NCBI GenBank assembly: GCA_021781455.1
Contig: JAJXWV010000015.1
Span: forward strand, 1 to 64,000
Direction: 5' to 3'
DNA from: Acidobacteriota bacterium
GTDB taxonomy: Bacteria > Acidobacteriota > Thermoanaerobaculia > Gp7-AA8
Length of the DNA stretch: 64,000 nucleotides
Part shown: positions 42,264-50,467 of the stretch, piece after piece
Layout of the letters: every line of letters starts with the position of its first letter
Position numbering within the stretch: the stretch's first letter is position 1
Translations under genes and position numbers: made by a program
Notes under the pieces: model-generated
What the model was told of the DNA's origin: nothing
Database searches by the model: none
Seen by the model: the letters and a program-made list of their open reading frames with translations, nothing else

Positions 42264-42767
42264 GCGCCAAGCGACGCCTTGAGACGCCGGGACGAGATCG
42301 TCCGGATCGTCTCCGCCAAGCCCGTCCACTCTCAGGACGCGCTCCTGGCCGTTCTGCGCACCCGCGGCTTCCAGGTCACCCAGCCCACCCTCTCCCGCGA
42401 TCTGCGCGAGATCGGGCTGGTCAAGACTCCCACCGGCTACGTCGCTCCCGCGGCCGTGGCCATCGCTCCGGTGACCGCGTTCGTTCCGCGCCAGTCGCGC
42501 CTCGAGCGGCTGAACCGCCTCTTCCGCGATTCCGTCCTCTCGGCCGATGCCGCCGGCAATCTCGTCGTGATCAAGACGCCGGTCGCCGCAGCCCAGCCTT
42601 TGGCCAGCGCGCTTGACAGCGCCAGCCTCGATGACGTCCTCGGCACCATCGGCGGCGACGACACCATCTTCGTCGCCCTCGCCACTCCGGCCGCGGCTCA
42701 CGAACTGGCTCGCCACATTCAGCAGACGGCCGGCATTTCGCCGTCCAGGCGCCGTACCCGCGCCTAG
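42246..42767 (+). CDS. argR: Arginine repressor
   Basis: This 173-residue protein is the hexameric arginine-sensing repressor of arginine genes. The N-terminal winged helix has TQPTLSRDLREIGLVK (45-60) with the DNA-reading Ser-Arg. The C-terminal domain has TIGGDDTIFVAL, the GTIAGDDT-type arginine-binding motif. ATG 42246 or the in-frame ATG 42252 may be used; the promoter spacing suggests little or no 5' leader. It is the first gene of the arginine cluster and lies downstream of an ARG-box-like site, so it probably controls itself and the operon. Confidence 0.95.
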   Translation: MSMNIHAPSDALRRRDEIVRIVSAKPVHSQDALLAVLRTRGFQVTQPTLSRDLREIGLVKTPTGYVAPAAVAIAPVTAFVPRQSRLERLNRLFRDSVLSADAAGNLVVIKTPVAAAQPLASALDSASLDDVLGTIGGDDTIFVALATPAAAHELARHIQQTAGISPSRRRTRA

Positions 42768-42813
42768 CGCGGCCGATTTCTTCGTCGTCCACGCAACCCA
42801 GGAGACCGGAGAC

Positions 42814-43026
42814 ATGGAAACACCTGTACTTGCAGCGCTCTTGAACCAAGAGACCGCAGACCACGGACCGCAGACGGCAGTCCCACCCACCCGTGTTCAA
42901 CTGCGGTCTGCGGTCCGCGGTCTGCCGTCTGCGCTCTGCGGCGTGCGGTTCGTCTTCGTCACCTACGCCGTCGAGATCGAGGGCGACGCGCCTCTGTTCT
43001 GCTTTGCCGAGGGCGTCGATGACTAA
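42814..43026 (+). CDS. Small ORF between argR and argC, interrupted by a repeat
   Basis: A 70-codon frame from ATG 42814 follows AGGAGACCGGAGAC, a plausible ribosome-binding site, and ends GATGACTAA, overlapping the argC ATG (43019). The ends look protein-like (METPVLAALLNQ; FVFVTYAVEIEGDAPLFCFAEGVDD), but the middle is translated heptamer array (42850-42937). It may be a real small gene disrupted or lengthened by the repeat, or a translated leader that couples argR to argC. No family recognised. Confidence 0.4.
   Translation: METPVLAALLNQETADHGPQTAVPPTRVQLRSAVRGLPSALCGVRFVFVTYAVEIEGDAPLFCFAEGVDD
42850..42937. repeat. Inverted heptamer array, GCGGTCT unit
   Basis: Left: AGACCGC, AGACCAC, GGACCGC, AGACGGC (42851-42878). 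Right: GCGGTCT, GCGGTCC, GCGGTCT, GCCGTCT, GCGCTCT (42903-42937), its reverse complement with changes. The core is 24 bp. It lies within the argR-argC spacer. Confidence 0.82.
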
Positions 43027-44023
43027 CGTCGCCGTGGTGGGAGCGACCGGCTATGCCGGCGCAGAGCTGACCGGGATCCTGGCGCGGCATCCCCACGCGA
43101 AGATCACCGGGCTGTTCTCGTCGAAGGGAGGGGCACGCGGCCCGGTCCTTTCGACGTACCCCGACCTGATCGCCGAGCCGTTCGATCTCGATGCCCTCGT
43201 CGCCGGCGGGCCCGACGTCGCCTTTCTGGCGACGCCGAACGAAGTCTCGGCTGAGCTCGTGCCCGAGATCCTCGAGCACGGGATCAAGGTCATCGACCTC
43301 TCGGGCGCTTACCGCCTGACCCAGCCGGCGCTGTATCCGGCGTGGTACGGCTTCAACCACGAGCACCCGGCGCTTCTCGGCGAAGCCGTGTACGGCCTGA
43401 CCGAGATGTGCAACGGCGAGCTGTCGAAGGCACGCCTGGTCGCGAATCCCGGCTGCTATCCGACCTCGATCCTGCTGGCGCTGCGGCCGCTGACCTACAT
43501 CCTCGACCGCGAGCAGCCGGTGATCTGCGATTCGAAGAGCGGCGTCTCCGGCGCGGGAAAGAAGTCCGACCTGGCCTGGTCGTTTGCCGAGGTTTCCGGA
43601 AACTTCAAGGCCTATGGCGTCGGGACGCACCGCCACGAGCCGGAGATCCGTCAGGGCCTGCACCTCGGCGATCGGGCCACGCTCGTCTTCGTCCCGCACC
43701 TTCTGCCGACCGTGCGGGGAATCCTCTCGACGATGCACGTCGCGTTCACGCATGCCGTGTCGGCGCAAGAAGTCACGCAGCTCTACGCCGACGCGTTCGC
43801 GGATGCGCCGTTCGTGAAAGTGCTGCCGGCCGGACAGCTGCCGGAGATGAAGAGCGTCGTGAACACGCCGAACGCCGAGATCGGCTTCCAGCTGCTGCAG
43901 TCGGGCCGCCGGGCCGTGATCGTCTCGGTCATCGACAACCTGCTCAAGGGCGCCGCCTCACAGGCCGTCCAGAACTTCAACCGGATGTGCGGATACGCGG
44001 AGACCGAAGCCTTGAAGTCCTGA
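43019..44023 (+). CDS. argC: N-acetyl-gamma-glutamyl-phosphate reductase
   Basis: This 334-residue enzyme reduces N-acetylglutamyl phosphate to the semialdehyde with NADPH, step three of arginine synthesis. It shows the Rossmann opening NVAVVGATGYAGAEL (3-17), the catalytic cysteine in NPGCYPTS (Cys146), and HRHEPEI near the active site. ATG 43019 overlaps the end of the small ORF upstream. Its TGA stop (44021-44023) is formed by the first unit of a heptamer array. It is followed by argB in the same operon. Confidence 0.96.
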   Translation: MTNVAVVGATGYAGAELTGILARHPHAKITGLFSSKGGARGPVLSTYPDLIAEPFDLDALVAGGPDVAFLATPNEVSAELVPEILEHGIKVIDLSGAYRLTQPALYPAWYGFNHEHPALLGEAVYGLTEMCNGELSKARLVANPGCYPTSILLALRPLTYILDREQPVICDSKSGVSGAGKKSDLAWSFAEVSGNFKAYGVGTHRHEPEIRQGLHLGDRATLVFVPHLLPTVRGILSTMHVAFTHAVSAQEVTQLYADAFADAPFVKVLPAGQLPEMKSVVNTPNAEIGFQLLQSGRRAVIVSVIDNLLKGAASQAVQNFNRMCGYAETEALKS

Positions 44024-44071
44024 GTGCTGAGTCCTGAGTGAGAAGCGTCATCCGCTCAGGACTCAGCACTT
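44016..44071. repeat. AGTNCTG array with hairpin between argC and argB
   Basis: AGTCCTG, AGTGCTG, AGTCCTG (44016-44036) overlap the end of argC. An 18-bp stem forms between 44023-44040 and 44053-44070 (17 of 18 pairs) with a 12-nt loop. The hairpin sits 21 bp before the argB start and could modulate downstream expression. Confidence 0.8.
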
Positions 44072-44091
44072 CGAGAAGCGGATCGAAAACG

Positions 44092-44832
44092 ATGAAAGTG
44101 ATCAAGCTCGGAGGCAGCCTTCTCGACGACGCGCAGCGGCGGACGGCCGTGCTGCTCGAGATCGCGAGCGCCTGGAACGCGGGCGAGAAGGTCGTCCTGG
44201 TCCACGGCGGCGGCAAGCACATCGACGCCATGTTGGCGCGCCTCGGCATCGCCAAGAAGACGCACGCCGGCCTGCGCATCACCGACGACGCCACCCTGCA
44301 GATCGTCGTGGCCGTTCTCGGCGGCATCGTCAACAAGATGCTGGTCGCCGAGCTGACCGCTCTCGGCGTCACCGCAGCGGGGATCTCCGGCAGCGACGGC
44401 GGCACGCTCGTGGCCGAGAAGCACCCGCCGATCGACGGCGTGGAGCTTGGCAACGTCGGCCGCGTCGTCGACTCGAGCTCCACCCTGATCGAGGCGATGC
44501 TCGGCAGCGGAGTCCTCCCTGTCGTTTCCTCGATCGCCCAGGGGCCCGACGGGACTCTGCTCAACGTGAACGCCGACTCGGCCGCCAGCGCGCTGGCGGT
44601 CGGCCTGCAGGCGCACACGCTTCACTTCATCACCGACGTGGCCGGGCTGCTCGACGCGAATGGCGAGGTCGTGGCCACTCTCGAGCCGCACATGGCCGAG
44701 CAGTTCCTGGCCAGCAACGTCGTCAGCGGCGGCATGCGCCCAAAGCTGCAGGCCGCCCTTTTCGCGCTCCGCTCCGGAGTGCACTCGATCGCCATCGGCG
44801 AAAACGGAGGAACGAACCTTGTCGCCGCATGA
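44092..44832 (+). CDS. argB: Acetylglutamate kinase
   Basis: This 246-residue amino-acid kinase phosphorylates N-acetylglutamate, step two of arginine synthesis. It has the expected KVIKLGGSLL (2-11), LVHGGGKHID, GISGSDGGTLVAEK and LLNVNADSAASALA. It lacks the N-terminal helix typical of hexameric arginine-inhibited enzymes, so feedback control is uncertain. ATG 44092 is chosen since upstream in-frame codons are repeat. The stop overlaps an ATG (44829) whose frame runs through a REPIN into argD. Confidence 0.95.
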   Translation: MKVIKLGGSLLDDAQRRTAVLLEIASAWNAGEKVVLVHGGGKHIDAMLARLGIAKKTHAGLRITDDATLQIVVAVLGGIVNKMLVAELTALGVTAAGISGSDGGTLVAEKHPPIDGVELGNVGRVVDSSSTLIEAMLGSGVLPVVSSIAQGPDGTLLNVNADSAASALAVGLQAHTLHFITDVAGLLDANGEVVATLEPHMAEQFLASNVVSGGMRPKLQAALFALRSGVHSIAIGENGGTNLVAA

Positions 44833-44838
44833 CGAACA

Positions 44839-44946
44839 GGAGTGCGGGCGTCCCGCCCGCACCCGCCGGACGTCTCGTCCGGCGGTCACATCGCAATTAC
44901 CACGGCGCGAGACGCGCCGCGGGGGCGGGCGGGACGCCCGCACTCC
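44839..44946. repeat. REPIN-type palindrome with 22-bp perfect ends
   Basis: The ends at 44839-44860 and 44925-44946 are exact 22-bp reverse complements beginning GGAGTGCGGGCGTCCC. Inside, CCGGACGTCTCGTCCGG is shared with the element at 42077, and GGCGCGAGACGCGCC is the matching second hairpin. It occupies nearly the whole argB-argD spacer. Confidence 0.88.
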
Positions 44947-44960
44947 ATTGGAGGCCCAAC

Positions 44961-46241
44961 ATGCTTCTTCATGACGAAGGCCCATCAGCAGTCGAGGCGC
45001 GCGAGAAATCGTTCGTGCTCGGGACGTACACCCGCACCGCGTTCCATCCCCGCAGCGGCAAGGGCGCCAAGCTCTTCGACGCCGACGGCAACGAGTACTG
45101 GGACCTTCTCGGCGGCATCGCCGTGAACGTCCTCGGGCACAAGCACCCGCGGCTGGTGAAGACGCTCAAGGCCGAGGCCGACCAGCTGATTCACATCTCG
45201 AACCTGTACTACCACCCGGCGCAGGGACTGCTGGCGGAAGAGCTCGTGCGCGCCTCCGGCCTGGGCAAGGCCTTCTTCTGCAACAGCGGCACGGAGGCCA
45301 ATGAAGCGGCACTGAAGTTCGCGCGGCTGGCCAACCCGGGACGCAGCGCCATCGTGGCCCTCGAGGAGAGCTTTCACGGCCGGACGGCCGGCTCGTTGTC
45401 GATGACCGGTCACGAGGCCTATCGCACTCCCTTCCTGCCGCTCGTGCCCGACGTGAAGTTCGTCGCACCGAACGACGTCGCCGCCATCGAGGCGGCTATC
45501 GACGGGAACACCTGCGCGATCTTCCTCGAGCCGGTCATGGGTGAGGGCGGCGTCATCCCGCTGAGCGACGAGTTTCTCGCCGCAGCGCGCAAGGCCGCCG
45601 ATCGCACTGGCGCAGTGCTCGTGTTCGACGAGATCCAGTGCGGCCTGGGCCGGACCGGGACGCTCTTCGCGTTCCAGCACAGCGGCGTCGTGCCCGACAT
45701 CGTCACTCTGGCCAAGCCCCTCGGCGGCGGCCTGCCGTTAGGCGCAGTCCTGACCAGCGAGCACATCGCCTCGCTCGTGAAGCCGGGCCACCACGGCACC
45801 ACCTTCGGCGGCAACCCCATCGCCTGCCGCCTCGGCCTGGCCGTGCTTCACGAGATCCGCAAGTCGAACCTGCTCGAGACGGTGCAGTCGACCGGCCAGT
45901 GGTTCGAGAAGCGCCTCGAGAAGCTGCAGTCGAAGAGCCCGGCCATCGTCGAGATCCGCGGCAAAGGAATGATGTGGGGCATCGAGCTCGATCGCCCCGC
46001 CGGTGCCGTCGCGAAACAGCTTCTGGCGAAGGGATTCGTCGTCGGCACCGCGCGGGACCACGTACTGCGGCTCCTGCCGCCGTTCATTGTCCCGAAGAAA
46101 GCCCTCACCCAGTTTCTCGCCGCTCTCGAGCAGGTGCTCGCCGGCGAGCTGCCCGCTCCCGCTCCGCAGTTGGCGGAAGCGGCGCCGCTGTGGCAGCGGC
46201 CCACCGTGAATCCCAAGACCGAAGGAGCCAACCTCAAATGA
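44961..46241 (+). CDS. argD: Acetylornithine aminotransferase
   Basis: This 426-residue class III PLP aminotransferase converts N-acetylglutamate semialdehyde to N-acetylornithine. It shows [15 protein letters not shown] (108-122), the PLP-ring Asp in [13 protein letters not shown] (Asp223) and the Schiff-base Lys252 in [16 protein letters not shown] 44961 is preceded by GGAGG at 6 bp. The frame is also open upstream to an ATG at 44829 overlapping the argB stop, but that would add 44 residues of REPIN-encoded sequence. The stop overlaps the argG start as ATGA. Confidence 0.95.
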   Translation: MLLHDEGPSAVEAREKSFVLGTYTRTAFHPRSGKGAKLFDADGNEYWDLLGGIAVNVLGHKHPRLVKTLKAEADQLIHISNLYYHPAQGLLAEELVRASGLGKAFFCNSGTEANEAALKFARLANPGRSAIVALEESFHGRTAGSLSMTGHEAYRTPFLPLVPDVKFVAPNDVAAIEAAIDGNTCAIFLEPVMGEGGVIPLSDEFLAAARKAADRTGAVLVFDEIQCGLGRTGTLFAFQHSGVVPDIVTLAKPLGGGLPLGAVLTSEHIASLVKPGHHGTTFGGNPIACRLGLAVLHEIRKSNLLETVQSTGQWFEKRLEKLQSKSPAIVEIRGKGMMWGIELDRPAGAVAKQLLAKGFVVGTARDHVLRLLPPFIVPKKALTQFLAALEQVLAGELPAPAPQLAEAAPLWQRPTVNPKTEGANLK

Positions 46242-47482
46242 AGAAGTTCAAGAAAGTCGCTCTCGCCTACTCGGGCGGCCTCGACACCTCGATCATCATT
46301 CCCTGGCTGAAAGAGAACTACGGCTGCGAAGTGGTGGCCGTGGCCGTCGACGTCGGTCAGGCCGAAGAGACTTCCGGACTGGCCGAGAAGGCGTACTCCA
46401 CCGGCGCCTGCGAGTTCTATCTGGTCGACGCGAAGGAAGAGTTCGCCGCCGACTACCTCTTCCCGGTGCTGAAGGCAGGCGCGATCTACGAGCGCGACTA
46501 CCTCCTCGGCACCTCGACGGCGCGTCCGCTGATCGCGCGCAAGCAGGTCGAGATCGCCCTGGCCACCGGCTGCGACGCCCTCGCCCACGGCTGCACCGGA
46601 AAGGGCAACGACCAGGTGCGCTTCGAGCTCGCCTATCAGGCCCTGGCGCCCGAGCTGGGGATCATCGCTCCCTGGCGCGAGTGGTCGATCGTCTCGCGTG
46701 AGGACGCCATCGACTTCGCGGCCGCGCGCGGGATCTCCGTTCCCGTGACGAAGAAAGACCCGTATTCGCGCGACCGGAACCTCTGGCACATCTCGCATGA
46801 GGGCGGACCCCTCGAGGATCCGACCTTCGAGCCGGAGCCGTCGATGTTCAGGCTCACGACCGACCCGCAGGACGCGCCGGACACTCCGGAGAAGGTCTCG
46901 ATCGAGTTCGAGGCGGGTGTTCCGGTGGCCGTCAACGGCGAGAAGCTGTCGCCGGCCACCTTGGTGGAGACGCTGAACGCGCTCGGCAGCAAGCACGGCA
47001 TCGGCCGCGCCGACATCGTCGAGAACCGGCTGGTGGGGATCAAGTCGCGCGGCGTTTACGAGACCCCGGGCGGAACGATCCTGGTCAACGCGCTCAAGGC
47101 TCTCGAAGCGATCACGCTCGATCGCGAAAGTTCGCACGAGAAGGAGCGGATGGCTACGCGTTATGCGGAGCTCGTCTACTTCGGCCAGTGGTTCTCGCCG
47201 CTGAAGGAAGCGTACGACGCGTTCGTGAACAAGCTCACCGAAGACGTCACCGGCACGGTCGTGGTGAAGCTCTACAAGGGCAACGCAGGGGTCGTGTCGC
47301 GGCAGTCGGCGTATTCGCTCTATTCGCAGAACCTCGCTTCCTTCGACATGACCGGCTACAACGCCAAGGACTCGGCCGGGTTCATCCGCCTCTTCGGCCT
47401 GCAGCTGCGGGGACGGAAGCGCCTCGCCCCGATGGACGTCGAATCGGTCGGCGAGGCCGTGGGCGTCCGGAGCATGAAGTGA
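46238..47482 (+). CDS. argG: Argininosuccinate synthase
   Basis: This 414-residue enzyme condenses citrulline and aspartate with ATP. It has the PP-loop [14 protein letters not shown] at the N-terminus, [15 protein letters not shown] for citrulline/aspartate binding, and [15 protein letters not shown]. Length is that of the standard enzyme. The start overlaps the argD stop (ATGA), so the two are co-translated. It is followed by a REPIN and then argH. The supply of citrulline requires a carbamoyltransferase that is not encoded in this window. Confidence 0.96.
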   Translation: MKKFKKVALAYSGGLDTSIIIPWLKENYGCEVVAVAVDVGQAEETSGLAEKAYSTGACEFYLVDAKEEFAADYLFPVLKAGAIYERDYLLGTSTARPLIARKQVEIALATGCDALAHGCTGKGNDQVRFELAYQALAPELGIIAPWREWSIVSREDAIDFAAARGISVPVTKKDPYSRDRNLWHISHEGGPLEDPTFEPEPSMFRLTTDPQDAPDTPEKVSIEFEAGVPVAVNGEKLSPATLVETLNALGSKHGIGRADIVENRLVGIKSRGVYETPGGTILVNALKALEAITLDRESSHEKERMATRYAELVYFGQWFSPLKEAYDAFVNKLTEDVTGTVVVKLYKGNAGVVSRQSAYSLYSQNLASFDMTGYNAKDSAGFIRLFGLQLRGRKRLAPMDVESVGEAVGVRSMK

Positions 47483-47499
47483 GGATTTACTGGTTGTGG

Positions 47500-47607
47500 T
47501 GCCGGCTTCCAGCCGGCCGGCGGTCGGGCATCCTGCCCGACCGCTGCTCGCTCGCCCTCGAAGTCGCCGGGCTGGAAGCCCGGCGACCGGCCGGCTGGAA
47601 GCCGGCA
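47500..47607. repeat. REPIN related to the transposase flanks, argG-argH spacer
   Basis: The outer 21 bp at 47500-47520 and 47587-47607 are exact reverse complements built on CCGGCTGGAAGCCGG. Inside, a CGGTCGGGCATCCTGCCCGA hairpin and CGCCGGGCTGGAAGCCCGGC make a second pair. The right half (about 47563-47607) matches the sequence beside the RAYT transposase at 55845-55886 and 56683-56724 except in one hairpin. Confidence 0.9.
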
Positions 47608-47624
47608 TTACTTCGGAGTGCGCT

Positions 47625-48980
47625 GTGACCCATAAGCTCTGGGGAGGGCGATTCGAGGCGGAGCCGTCGCAGCTTCTGCGGCGCTTCAACGACTCGTTCG
47701 CCTTCGATCGCGAGCTCTTCGAGGAAGACGTCGAAGGCTCAATCGCCTGGGCCCAGGCGCTCGTCCGCGCCGGTGTCCTCACGCAGAACGAGGCCTCCAC
47801 CATCGTCACCGGATTGGAGCGCGTGCCCGCGCCTGACGCGGCGAGAGAGTCACAGACGGACGAGAGTCACGAAGACATCCACGCCTACGTCGAGTCGAAG
47901 CTCTACGAAGACATCGGTGACCTAGCCGGCAAGCTCCACACCGGCCGCTCGCGGAACGACCAGGTCGCCACGGACCTGCGCCTCTGGCTGAAGCGCGCCG
48001 CGATCGAGCTCGAGCAGAACGTGATCGCCTTCATGCACACGCTGGCCAGCATCGCCGGCGAAGAAGCGGCCACGCCGATGCCGGGCTACACGCACCTCAA
48101 GCAGGCCGAGCCGATCACGTTCGGCCACTGGTGCCTTGCCTACGCGGAGATGCTCAGACGCGACCGCGGTCGGATCGTCGATGCCATGGCCCGCGGCGAC
48201 CAGTCGCCGTTAGGCGCAGGCGCACTGTCCGGCACTCCTCTCGACATCGACCGGCAGGCCCTGGCCAGATCCCTCGGTTTCGCGCGCGCCACCGCCAACT
48301 CGCTCGACTCCGTCTCCGACCGCGACTTCGCCGCGGAGTACCTCTTCTGCGCCTCGCTGCTGCTGTCGCACCTCTCCCGGATGTCCGAAGATCTGATCTT
48401 CTTCACAAGCGACGAGGTGGCCTTCGCGGAGCTGCCGGATGCGCTCTCCACAGGCTCCTCGCGCATGCCGCAGAAAAAAAACCCCGACGTGCTCGAGCTG
48501 GTGCGCGGTCACGCCGGGCGGATCATCGGCGAGCTCACCGGCCTCCTCGCCGTCATGAAGGCGCTGCCACTCGCCTATGACAAAGACCTGCAACTCGACA
48601 AGGAGCCGCTCTTCCGCACCCGGGCCACGCTCGCCGCTGCGCTTCCGGCCCTCACCGCGTTCGTCGCCGGTCTGACGCTCAACCGCCAGCGCATGCGCAC
48701 CGCGGCGTCGAAGGATCTGCTCCTCGCCACCGAGGTCGCCGACTCCATCGCCCGGCGCGGAATTCCTTTTCGCGAGGCGCACGGAATCGTCAGCGCGCGG
48801 ATCGGCGAGGCCATCCGCGCCGGCAAGACGCTGCGCGAGCTCGGGCCGACCGACGCCATCCACAAAGAGGATCTCGATGCGCTCGACGTCGACAGGGCGC
48901 TGTCGAAGCGAATGGCCTTCGGCGGCACCGCGCCGCAGCGCGTCAGGCAGGCTGCCGAGGATGTCCTGAAGCAACTATGA
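47625..48980 (+). CDS. argH: Argininosuccinate lyase
   Basis: This 451-residue fumarase/aspartase-family enzyme splits argininosuccinate into arginine and fumarate. It has TESHEDIHAYVES-type sequence (SHEDIHAYVE, 81-90), LHTGRSRNDQVATDLR (105-120), the GYTHLKQAEP histidine (His157) and the flexible signature loop GSSRMPQKKNPD with the catalytic Ser (278/279). The GTG at 47625 (VTHKLWGGRFE) is in family register, and the frame upstream is REPIN. Last step of the pathway. Confidence 0.96.
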   Translation: MTHKLWGGRFEAEPSQLLRRFNDSFAFDRELFEEDVEGSIAWAQALVRAGVLTQNEASTIVTGLERVPAPDAARESQTDESHEDIHAYVESKLYEDIGDLAGKLHTGRSRNDQVATDLRLWLKRAAIELEQNVIAFMHTLASIAGEEAATPMPGYTHLKQAEPITFGHWCLAYAEMLRRDRGRIVDAMARGDQSPLGAGALSGTPLDIDRQALARSLGFARATANSLDSVSDRDFAAEYLFCASLLLSHLSRMSEDLIFFTSDEVAFAELPDALSTGSSRMPQKKNPDVLELVRGHAGRIIGELTGLLAVMKALPLAYDKDLQLDKEPLFRTRATLAAALPALTAFVAGLTLNRQRMRTAASKDLLLATEVADSIARRGIPFREAHGIVSARIGEAIRAGKTLRELGPTDAIHKEDLDALDVDRALSKRMAFGGTAPQRVRQAAEDVLKQL

Positions 48981-49044
48981 CCACCGTCATTCTGAGCACT
49001 CGAATCGCGCGAACGCGACACCAGAGGGACAGAAACGTTCGATC

Positions 49045-49164
49045 GTTCCCCCTCTCCCCGCCGCAGCGGGGAGAGGGCCGGGGTGAGGGGTCATCTCGTT
49101 CAAAAGGAGACCCCTCATCCGCCTTCGGCACCTTCTCCCCGCTGCGGCGGGAAGAAGGGCAACG
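49045..49164 (+). repeat. Double-hairpin repeat, family S, copy 2
   Basis: Hairpins 49050-49061/49066-49077 and 49131-49142/49147-49158 flank a middle segment with ACCCCTCATCCGCCTTCGGC. The unit is the reverse complement of 182-303, differing only by a few substitutions and small indels in the centre. It occupies the argH-argJ spacer (48981-49245). Confidence 0.88.
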
Positions 49165-49245
49165 AACGCCACAGCTCAAAATTGCAGAAGCGTGGTGAGC
49201 GAGCCGTGGATCGCGCATGAGGCAACGCAGGAACGAAAGAGAAAG

Positions 49246-50418
49246 ATGAAATTACCTAAAGGCTTCCTGGCATCCGGCATTCGCGCCGGCATCCGCAAAA
49301 AACGGCCGGACCTCGGCCTGATCCTCGTGCCCGAGGGCGCGAGCGCGGCCGCCGTGTTCACCAAGAACCTCTTTCAGGCCGCCCCGGTCGTCCTGTCGAA
49401 GGCCTCGATCAGGAAGAGCGGCGGGCGCGTGAAAGCGGTCGTGGTCAACGCCGGGTGCGCGAATGCGGTCAGCGGAGTGGAGGGCACCGAGGCGGCCAAA
49501 CGCGTCCGTACGCGGGCCGCGGAACTGCTGCATTGTCCCGAGGACGAGATCTTTCTGGCCTCGACGGGAGTCATCGGCGTCGTGCTTCCCGATCGGAAGA
49601 TCCGCGAGGCCCTGCCGGATGCCGTGGCGCGTCTGTCGAGCGGTGGAGTCGACGCGCTCTCGCACGCCATGCTGACCACCGATGTCGGTCCTAAAGTCGC
49701 GCAGGCCAGCTTCACGATCGACGGCAAGCGAGGGCGGATCGTGGGCGTGGCCAAGGGCGCCGGCATGATCCATCCGAACATGGCCACGATGCTGAGCTTC
49801 GTCATGACCGACGCGGCGCTCTCCCCGGCCGCATTGCACACGGCGCTGAAGAGCGCGGTCGACCGGAGCTTCAACTCCATCTCGGTCGACGGCGATACGT
49901 CGACCAACGACACGGTTCTGCTGCTGGCCTCAGGAAAGCTCGGCAACCGTGCGAATGCGAACACCTCCGATTTTCAGCGCGCACTGAATGAAGTCTGCCG
50001 CGCGCTGGCGTGGATGATCGTCCGCGACGGCGAAGGCGCCACGCGGGTGATGGAGCTCGAAGTCCGCGGCGCGCGTTCGGAGCGCGATGCGAAGCTGGCC
50101 GCGCACGCCGTGGCCACCTCGCCGCTCGTGAAGACCGCGCTGCACGGCGGTGATCCGAACTGGGGCCGCATCCTGGCCGCGTTAGGCCGCAGCGGGGCAC
50201 GCTTCTCCGTTCGCCGGGTCTCTCTTGCCGCCGGCAGCGTGACTCTGGTCGCGAACGGCGCGCCGGCCGTCTATCGCGAGAAGGACGCCGCGAAAGTGTT
50301 CGCCCGCGAACGCGTCCCCATCACCCTCGACCTCGGCTCCGGCGCTGCCTCCACCGTCGTCCTGGCCAGCGACCTCGGCCACGACTACGTGAGCATCAAC
50401 GCGGATTACCGGTCGTAG
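49246..50418 (+). CDS. argJ: Bifunctional ornithine acetyltransferase / N-acetylglutamate synthase
   Basis: This 390-residue self-cleaving enzyme transfers acetyl from N-acetylornithine to glutamate (and, in bifunctional forms, from acetyl-CoA), closing the acetyl cycle. The autoproteolysis site lies in KGAGMIHPNMATML with Thr181 as the new N-terminal nucleophile. Upstream it shows VVVNAGCANA and STGVIG. ATG 49246 follows AGAGAAAG. It is the last arginine gene, separated from argH by a family S repeat. No separate argA or argE is seen, consistent with the cyclic pathway. Confidence 0.95.
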   Translation: MKLPKGFLASGIRAGIRKKRPDLGLILVPEGASAAAVFTKNLFQAAPVVLSKASIRKSGGRVKAVVVNAGCANAVSGVEGTEAAKRVRTRAAELLHCPEDEIFLASTGVIGVVLPDRKIREALPDAVARLSSGGVDALSHAMLTTDVGPKVAQASFTIDGKRGRIVGVAKGAGMIHPNMATMLSFVMTDAALSPAALHTALKSAVDRSFNSISVDGDTSTNDTVLLLASGKLGNRANANTSDFQRALNEVCRALAWMIVRDGEGATRVMELEVRGARSERDAKLAAHAVATSPLVKTALHGGDPNWGRILAALGRSGARFSVRRVSLAAGSVTLVANGAPAVYREKDAAKVFARERVPITLDLGSGAASTVVLASDLGHDYVSINADYRS

Positions 50419-50425
50419 CATCGCA

Positions 50426-50441
50426 GGGCGCAGCTGCGCCC
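50426..50441. terminator. Perfect 16-bp palindrome after argJ
   Basis: GGGCGCAGCTGCGCCC lies 8 bp past the argJ stop and 27 bp before the gamma-glutamyltransferase start. It could terminate the arginine operon or be a small REP remnant. No T-tract follows. Confidence 0.4.
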
Positions 50442-50467
50442 GACAGAAGCTGTAGACTCTCGCGCCT

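Noticed and set aside
45638..46237. An in-frame 200-codon extension of argG
   Set aside because: It overlaps argD in another frame and is Arg-rich. The start at 46238 matches the family and overlaps the argD stop.
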